Source: Pseudomonas sp. GL-B-19
GTDB taxonomy: Bacteria; Pseudomonadota; Gammaproteobacteria; Pseudomonadales; Pseudomonadaceae
Direction: 5' to 3'
Assembly (NCBI RefSeq): GCF_019956415.1
Contig: NZ_JAHBDK010000055.1
Location: 1 to 32,905, forward strand
DNA length: 32,905 bases
In this document: piece by piece, positions 29,085 through 32,905 of the stretch
Layout of the letters: each line of letters opens with the position of its first letter
Position numbering within the stretch: the first letter of the stretch is position 1
Notes under the pieces: generated by a model
The model's database searches: none
What the model saw: the letters and a program-made list of their open reading frames with translations, nothing else
What the model was told of the DNA's origin: nothing
Position numbers and translations under genes: made by a program

Positions 29085-29780
29085 ATGTTGATCTTTAACT
29101 GCACCGAAGCGGCCAGCAACTTCTTCAGCCGTGTGCACAAGGGTAAGAAAATCACTCCGGTGGAAAAACCGCCATCACCGGTTATCGAGGATGATGAGGC
29201 AGTCGAGTTCACCGAACAGTGGCTGGTCCACGCCATCACCGTCCAACGCAAGCACGTGTTATTTGTCATCCATGTGCAAACCCGTTATTGCATGATTTTC
29301 GCGGACGCGAAAAAAGCGGATATCGAAGGTTTCGTTCAACGTTTTACCGAACGCTGGATAAACGGCTTGATCCGCCATGCAGGGCAGCACGACATCCTTC
29401 GCTGGATCGATGACGAGCCGATGATGGACCGTTTCCAGGAGAGTTGCCGCGAATACGTGTTTTACAAACGCGGTCATCGCGGAGCGCAAAAACACCTCAA
29501 TGACATCGCCTGGGTATTTGAGGACTGTGCCGCCGAATGGGGCACTTTGCCCTCGGACGAGTTCTCGGCTGCGCGCTTCGATGGCGATATGAACGACACC
29601 CCGAGGAGTAGCAAAGGGCACAAGGACTATTACTACCCCGACGAGGAAATGATTGCTCACTGGTTGCGCCGTTATGGTGGCTTGGATGAGCCGGCAGTCG
29701 AGGCGGCCTGTGAGCGGCGCATGGAAGTGAAACGGGAGATATGGGCACTCGAAACGCAGCTTAATGCCGAAGCGCAATGA
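29085..29780 (+). CDS. DUF6933-like protein of unknown function
   Basis: The 231-residue product begins MLIFNCTEAASNFFSRVHKGKKITPVEKPP and has QWLVHAITVQRKHVLFVIHVQTRYCMIFADAKKADIEGFVQRFTERW, which I recall as DUF6933-like (the N...KG...P..W..H..T..RR..+..+..TRY pattern). The C-terminal half is helical and acidic, ending VEAACERRMEVKREIWALETQLNAEAQ, possibly a coiled coil. No catalytic motif is obvious. ATG 29085 is weakly supported (AGG). It is in tandem with the small protein at 28703 and convergent with the zinc-knuckle gene at 29811. Confidence 0.65.
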   Translation: MLIFNCTEAASNFFSRVHKGKKITPVEKPPSPVIEDDEAVEFTEQWLVHAITVQRKHVLFVIHVQTRYCMIFADAKKADIEGFVQRFTERWINGLIRHAGQHDILRWIDDEPMMDRFQESCREYVFYKRGHRGAQKHLNDIAWVFEDCAAEWGTLPSDEFSAARFDGDMNDTPRSSKGHKDYYYPDEEMIAHWLRRYGGLDEPAVEAACERRMEVKREIWALETQLNAEAQ

Positions 29781-29810
29781 GCCGTCGCAGTAGCACCGTG
29801 GCCCGGTCTA

Positions 29811-30797
29811 CTAACCCTGCAACCCCGGCGCTTCTCGAATAATGAAGTGATCCAGGTTCTCGATATTCGCACTGAACACCCCGAACGTCTGCTCGGGGTT
29901 TTTCTTGCTCGGCACCTGCTTCAACTCCGGCGTCACGCCATAAAAGAAGCAATACAAATTCTTCCCGCTCTCGATGGCGTGCTTGATCTCTTCCAGAAAC
30001 GCTTTGCGCTTGCGGTAGTTGTCGATCAGTTTCTTGCTCAAGTAAACATTGACCGAATAAGGCTTCTTCTTCGCCTCATCCGCCTGCTTGAACCAGACCT
30101 TCTGTTCGAAATCGATGCGAAAGCTCTGGGTGTAATCCTTGATCTCCTTGATCTTGCCCCAGTAAATCAGCCCCTTGTTGTCTTGCAAGTACTCGATCTT
30201 CTTGAAGAACGACCCGTACGGCGCCGTGTGCTCACCAATCTTCAGCGGCATGCGCTTGAGCAGCTCCTTGTCCTCGAAGTTCGACACAAAACACTCCACA
30301 GGATGGGCGAAGACGCTGGTCTTGTCCGGCGCTGATTCTTGGCTCGTGTGCTCTGCCTGGCTGTCCGCCGGCGTTGTTTTTGGGACATCCTGCATTACAT
30401 CCGCTGCGACCTCAGGGTTCGACGCCTTACGCACATACTGACGCCGAGTCAGCAACAACTCCGACGGGAAGTGCTCCTCGCGGCTGTCATCCGTTTCCGC
30501 ACCATCCGCGTCCACACCGGACACCGACGCCTTGAGGCTGACATAAGGACAATCCGCCACATGCCGGGTGCTGGGCGTGTTCTTGAAGTGCGGGGTGCGG
30601 ACGTAATTTACGTTTTTGGCGTTGAACGTCGTCAACACATTCGCCGCATCGAACGCTAAACGGCAGGCGTCGTTGGGGCACTGGAAGTGCTCTTTGGCGG
30701 AATCGAACGCCATGGTTTCGTCGAAATTCAAATCGCGTACGTCATAGATCGACAGCTTGTCGTCGAGGCTGAGGCAGTAGGCGAGGTCGAATTTCAT
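29811..30797 (-). CDS. Uncharacterised zinc-knuckle protein
   Basis: The 328-residue product has an N-terminal zinc-like cluster: C40, C45, H70, H79 and C83 in QCPNDACRLAF...RTPHFKNTPSTRHVADCPY, a layout seen in CoiA-type and other nucleic-acid-linked proteins. A charged linker (about 95-160) joins it to a C-terminal domain (about 165-325: VECFVSNFEDKELLKRMPLKIGEHTAPYGSFFKKIEYLQDNKGLIYWGKIKEIKDY). I do not know this C-terminal domain and see no catalytic signature. ATG 30797 is supported by AAGGA some 13 bases upstream. Coding direction is toward the DUF6933-like gene. Probably an accessory gene. Confidence 0.7.
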   Translation of the reverse strand: MKFDLAYCLSLDDKLSIYDVRDLNFDETMAFDSAKEHFQCPNDACRLAFDAANVLTTFNAKNVNYVRTPHFKNTPSTRHVADCPYVSLKASVSGVDADGAETDDSREEHFPSELLLTRRQYVRKASNPEVAADVMQDVPKTTPADSQAEHTSQESAPDKTSVFAHPVECFVSNFEDKELLKRMPLKIGEHTAPYGSFFKKIEYLQDNKGLIYWGKIKEIKDYTQSFRIDFEQKVWFKQADEAKKKPYSVNVYLSKKLIDNYRKRKAFLEEIKHAIESGKNLYCFFYGVTPELKQVPSKKNPEQTFGVFSANIENLDHFIIREAPGLQG

Positions 30798-30904
30798 GAC
30801 GGGCTCGGGTCCTTGAGTGGGGAAGGGTATTAATAGCGGGAGGCGGGGCGGGTTGCACTGACTGTTTTCAACACACCGAAAAATCTGCGGCAACACACCA
30901 AACC

Positions 30905-31030
30905 TTGTAGGAGTGAGCCTGCTCGCGATTCCCAGCACCAACTCGGTCTAAATTCCTCGTGCTGACCCAGTGGCAACACAACTCACCGTGGCGAGGGAGC
31001 TTGCTCCCGCTGGGCTGCGCAGCAGCCCCA
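30905..31030. repeat. Two REP-like singlets
   Basis: 30905-30929: GTAGGAGTGAGCCTGCTCGCG, a lone copy of the main REP. 30988-31030: GTGGCGAGGGAGCTTGCTCCC plus GGGCTGCGCAGCAGCCC, a second REP class with its own hairpin. Together they fill much of the 285-base gap between the zinc-knuckle and HNH genes; no gene is seen there. Confidence 0.75.
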
Positions 31031-31082
31031 AAACAGGCAAACGCGGTCAGTCGGACAGATCGCAGAGGTGGTGACGAAAGAT

Positions 31083-31796
31083 TTACTCCTCTTCTAGCCG
31101 TGCCACTTTCTTATAAAGCGAAGCAGTGAATTCCACCCTGTCGCTCGAGTGGTGACAACGTTGATGACAGTTTGGACACAGCGCCACAACATTGGACGGA
31201 AGATCCGAACCATCTTGCGACAGATGCTTTACGTGATGCACTTCAAGAAAGGGGTGACCATCCTTTTCAAACGGAGCGGGGTTGCCACAGCCTTCGCATT
31301 TGCCTTCAGCCTGCTGACGAACCCAAGCCCTCAACTCGGGATCACGAAAGTAAGACTTTCTGTTGGACTCAGTCTGTATGGGATTTTTTATCCCTTTGGG
31401 GACATAAAGAAATGGTTGCCGCTCAAGTTTGGCCGCTCGTTTCTCCAGTGTTGCTTCGTCCGCTGTCGGAACAAAATCCTCAGGTGTCAAAATGCTGGAA
31501 GCGTCGAGCGCCCTACGAATGCTACGTGCAACATTAGCGCCGACATTTTTGGCAGGTTTGTATCCTTCAATGCGATTTCGACTCAGTTCGACCAGAACGG
31601 TAGATATGTTCTGCATCCGAAATTCGACAGAGCCTTTAGTCCGACCGGCTAAGGGGCCCTCTCGCAGGATACGATTCTCCTCAGTCTTGACGAATTTTTG
31701 ACCGGCCTGCTCGCGTGACAGCATATTGAGATAGGCGTCGACCGCAGCCTGAATCTCCGCATCACTCCAATCGCTGTTGCTTTTTTTCGTGTCCAT
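31083..31796 (-). CDS. HNH endonuclease, McrA/type IV-restriction-like
   Basis: The 237-residue product has an N-terminal region (residues 9-90: WSDAEIQAAVDAYLNMLSREQAGQKFVKTEENRIL..GRTKGSVEFRMQNISTVLVELSRNRIEGYKPAKNVGANV) found in front of HNH domains of type IV (modified-DNA) restriction enzymes. The HNH domain is at about 145-220: CEGC (C167, C170), LEVHHVKHLS (H187, H188), NVVALCPNCHQRCHH (N202, C207, C210, H211, H215). A zinc-bound CxxC/CxxC pair holds the catalytic His/Asn/His. Likely nicks or cuts foreign or modified DNA. ATG 31796. Confidence 0.86.
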   Translation of the reverse strand: MDTKKSNSDWSDAEIQAAVDAYLNMLSREQAGQKFVKTEENRILREGPLAGRTKGSVEFRMQNISTVLVELSRNRIEGYKPAKNVGANVARSIRRALDASSILTPEDFVPTADEATLEKRAAKLERQPFLYVPKGIKNPIQTESNRKSYFRDPELRAWVRQQAEGKCEGCGNPAPFEKDGHPFLEVHHVKHLSQDGSDLPSNVVALCPNCHQRCHHSSDRVEFTASLYKKVARLEEE

Positions 31797-31803
31797 ACAA
31801 TCG

Positions 31804-31824
31804 CCGAGGGTTGAAAACCCTCGG
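31804..31824 (-). promoter_or_regulatory. Stem-loop before the HNH start
   Basis: CCGAGGGTT and AACCCTCGG (nine base pairs) with a three-base loop, ending seven bases before the HNH ATG. The only GAGGG-type ribosome-binding sequence in the leader lies in its 5' arm, so the stem may hide or present it; no U-tract argues against a terminator. Confidence 0.5.
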
Positions 31825-31912
31825 ACGATACTGAGTGGCCATTACCGATGTCTACGAAAACTCCTACAAAAAATAGCGACGAATCTCGCAATCGATCCTA
31901 CAAGCGAGTCAA

Positions 31913-32446
31913 CTAACCCATCGAGTGATTCGACGACTGAAACACCTGCGCCACTCTTCGCCACCAAGGCTTAACCACTGTCGTCCGTCGTTGCGGCTGA
32001 TCGTGCAGCAGGTAAGGCATGTCCCGGAGCCGAATCCAACCTTCATCCTGCCACTGCAGCAAACTCAACGACATTTCCGGCCAATCCAACAAACTCAGCA
32101 TAGGGCGATCTGAATGTCCCGAATGTTCTGCGTCGCGCAAGGCCGGCACCACCTGATGAGTCAACCACTCACGCAACAATCGATTCCCCGGAACGTAGTG
32201 ATACACCAGCAATGCATACACGCCGGATTCGCTGAGCATCAGTTGCTTGTCGGGTTGCCGGAAATACTCAATCCCCAAAACGCGACGCTGATCCTTGTCG
32301 AGTTTGTTGACCATGCGTTCGCTCAGATGGATACCCATCAAACGACCGATATCGCGGGCGCAAAACCAGGGCTGGTTTTCAAGAAGGAGGGCGTGGAGAG
32401 GGAGATTGTGACGAGAGAAAACTGTTACAGAAAAAGGATCGGACAT
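31913..32446 (-). CDS. BRO-N domain protein
   Basis: The 177-residue product starts MSDPFSVTVFSRHNLPLHALLLENQPWFCARDIGRLMGIHLSERMVNKLDKDQRRVL, the BRO/Ant N-terminal domain (residues about 5-105) that binds DNA, then LMLSESGVYALLVYHYVPGNRLLREWLTHQVVPALR. The C-terminal tail is short and basic with no recognised domain. BRO-N proteins are phage-like antirepressors or regulators. ATG 32446 (GAGG eight bases upstream) is preferred over ATG 32452. It is a likely accessory gene, next to the IS. Confidence 0.85.
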   Translation of the reverse strand: MSDPFSVTVFSRHNLPLHALLLENQPWFCARDIGRLMGIHLSERMVNKLDKDQRRVLGIEYFRQPDKQLMLSESGVYALLVYHYVPGNRLLREWLTHQVVPALRDAEHSGHSDRPMLSLLDWPEMSLSLLQWQDEGWIRLRDMPYLLHDQPQRRTTVVKPWWRRVAQVFQSSNHSMG

Positions 32447-32484
32447 AACCATGACCTCTACGTTTAGATTTTGGAGGGCCTGAC

Positions 32485-32599
32485 CCCAACGTAGAGTGGA
32501 CTTAAGAAATCCCAACGAGCAGTGCAATCACTCAGACGATCTATGAATCACCAAGGGTAATTCCGAGTCTATGTAATCGACCATGCTTTCTACGTTGGG
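32485..32599. repeat. Inverted 11-base pair near the right IS
   Basis: CCCAACGTAGA at 32485-32495 and TCTACGTTGGG at 32589-32599, with matching TTAAGAAA/TTTCTTA nearby. It brackets about 93 bases between the BRO start and the IS. It may be the remnant of an older element. Confidence 0.4.
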
Positions 32600-32665
32600 T
32601 GTTTCTTAGGCACCTGCCGTAAAGATTAGAGGCACCGGTGGTGGGCTTCAATGCAGAAGCGGCTG

Positions 32666-32905
32666 TGATCTGGCCTAATGAAATTGGACACATCAATAGG
32701 GCGCTATGATGGCGCCCAAATCTAAGGTGTGCATGATGATGCGAAAGTCCTATTCCAGCGAGTTCAAGCTCAATGCTGCAAGCATGGTGCTTGATGAAGA
32801 CCAGCCCATTCTTGAGGTCTGCGCCAACTTCGATATCGGCCCTACTGCGTTGCGCCGCTGGGTCGAGCAGGTCAGGAAAGAACGTGCAGGCTCGACGCTA
32901 GCGGG
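32666..32905 (+). mobile_element. Left end of an IS3-family insertion sequence, window-truncated
   Basis: Starts with TGATCTGG at 32666 and a 25-base terminal repeat to 32690, agreeing at 19 of 25 positions with the inverse of the IS end at 103-127, followed by orfA. The same family and same orientation as the element at the left edge. Flanks are not REP. The rest runs past the window. Confidence 0.85.
32733..32905 (+). CDS. IS3-family transposase OrfA, N-terminal part
   Basis: The frame reads MMMRKSYSSEFKLNAASMVLD then EDQPILEVCANFDIGPTALRRWVEQVRKERAGSTLAG and runs off the end. The HTH (ILEVCANFDIGPTALRRWV, residues about 25-43) and the KSYSSEFK start are the IS3-family OrfA hallmarks. Three ATGs stand in a row at 32733, 32736 and 32739; AAGGTG at 32724-32729 favours the later ones. 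An in-frame ATG at 32706 is possible but has no ribosome-binding site. Confidence 0.88.
   Translation, partial: MMMRKSYSSEFKLNAASMVLDEDQPILEVCANFDIGPTALRRWVEQVRKERAGSTLA

Noticed and set aside
1..32905. Composite transposon carrying the whole interval
   Set aside because: The interior is dominated by ordinary chromosomal genes; direct-repeat IS copies suffice to explain the ends.
1..32905. CRISPR arrays, tRNA, rRNA
   Set aside because: No regularly spaced direct repeats and no cloverleaf or rRNA sequence recognised.

Overview
The window is chromosomal DNA of a Pseudomonas, most likely of the P. fluorescens group. This rests on the high-GC coding style, on at least seven REP/REPIN copies of the 'TGTAGGAGTGAGCCTGCTCGCGA' type used by fluorescent pseudomonads, on the gntR/gntK/gntP gluconate cluster, and on several small proteins that look Pseudomonas-specific. 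No rRNA, tRNA, CRISPR array or prophage block was seen.

Both ends lie in insertion sequences. Bases 1-127 are the 3' end of an IS3-family element that landed inside a REP pair. Bases 32666-32905 are the 5' end of an IS3-family element of apparently the same type, in the same orientation. About 32.5 kb of mostly ordinary chromosome lies between them.

Layout. 0.2-4.5 kb: an acetyltransferase, a 36-residue lysine-rich protein, a fatty-acid desaturase, a PhnD-like solute-binding protein without signal peptide, and a FecI-type ECF sigma factor whose stop overlaps the start of a periplasmic glycine-betaine-type binding protein. 4.5-5.3 kb: a glutathione transferase preceded by, and translationally coupled to, a 38-codon one-helix ORF that resembles half of a PACE efflux protein. 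5.4-8.6 kb: gluconate uptake (gntR repressor, gntK kinase, gntP permease), with three copies of one operator core, one before each gene. 8.6-12.5 kb: a four-hairpin palindromic repeat, alaC aminotransferase, a LysE exporter, a GyrI-like protein and two acetyltransferases. 12.6-14.9 kb: an ECF42-type locus (NTF2-like protein, YCII/DGPF protein, short ORF, TPR-tailed sigma factor) with a promoter candidate of the ECF42 type. 15-16.4 kb: a LysR regulator divergent from a full-length PACE transporter, as in AceR/AceI. 16.4-21.6 kb: Pit phosphate transporter, CorA/ZntB-like channel, PepSY protein, GlpQ-type phosphodiesterase and a DUF2025-like protein. 21.7-24.2 kb: a monooxygenase-fold protein coupled to a CTP-synthase-related amidotransferase, a divergent LysR regulator with a LysR box between, and a DUF1003 protein. 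24.3-26.2 kb: TetR and a divergent metallo-beta-lactamase-fold hydrolase sharing TetR-type operators. 26.3-28.7 kb: two small HTH genes behind a LexA-like palindrome, then AraC divergent from a TauE/SafE permease.

From 28.7 kb to the right-hand IS the character changes: two uncharacterised proteins in tandem, a zinc-knuckle protein of unknown function, an HNH endonuclease with a McrA-like (type IV restriction) architecture and a BRO-N protein. This is the accessory part of the window and the best place to look for an undescribed system, although nothing here proves one. Many genes stand in regulator/target pairs read divergently, and the intergenic operators visible in the sequence support those pairings.
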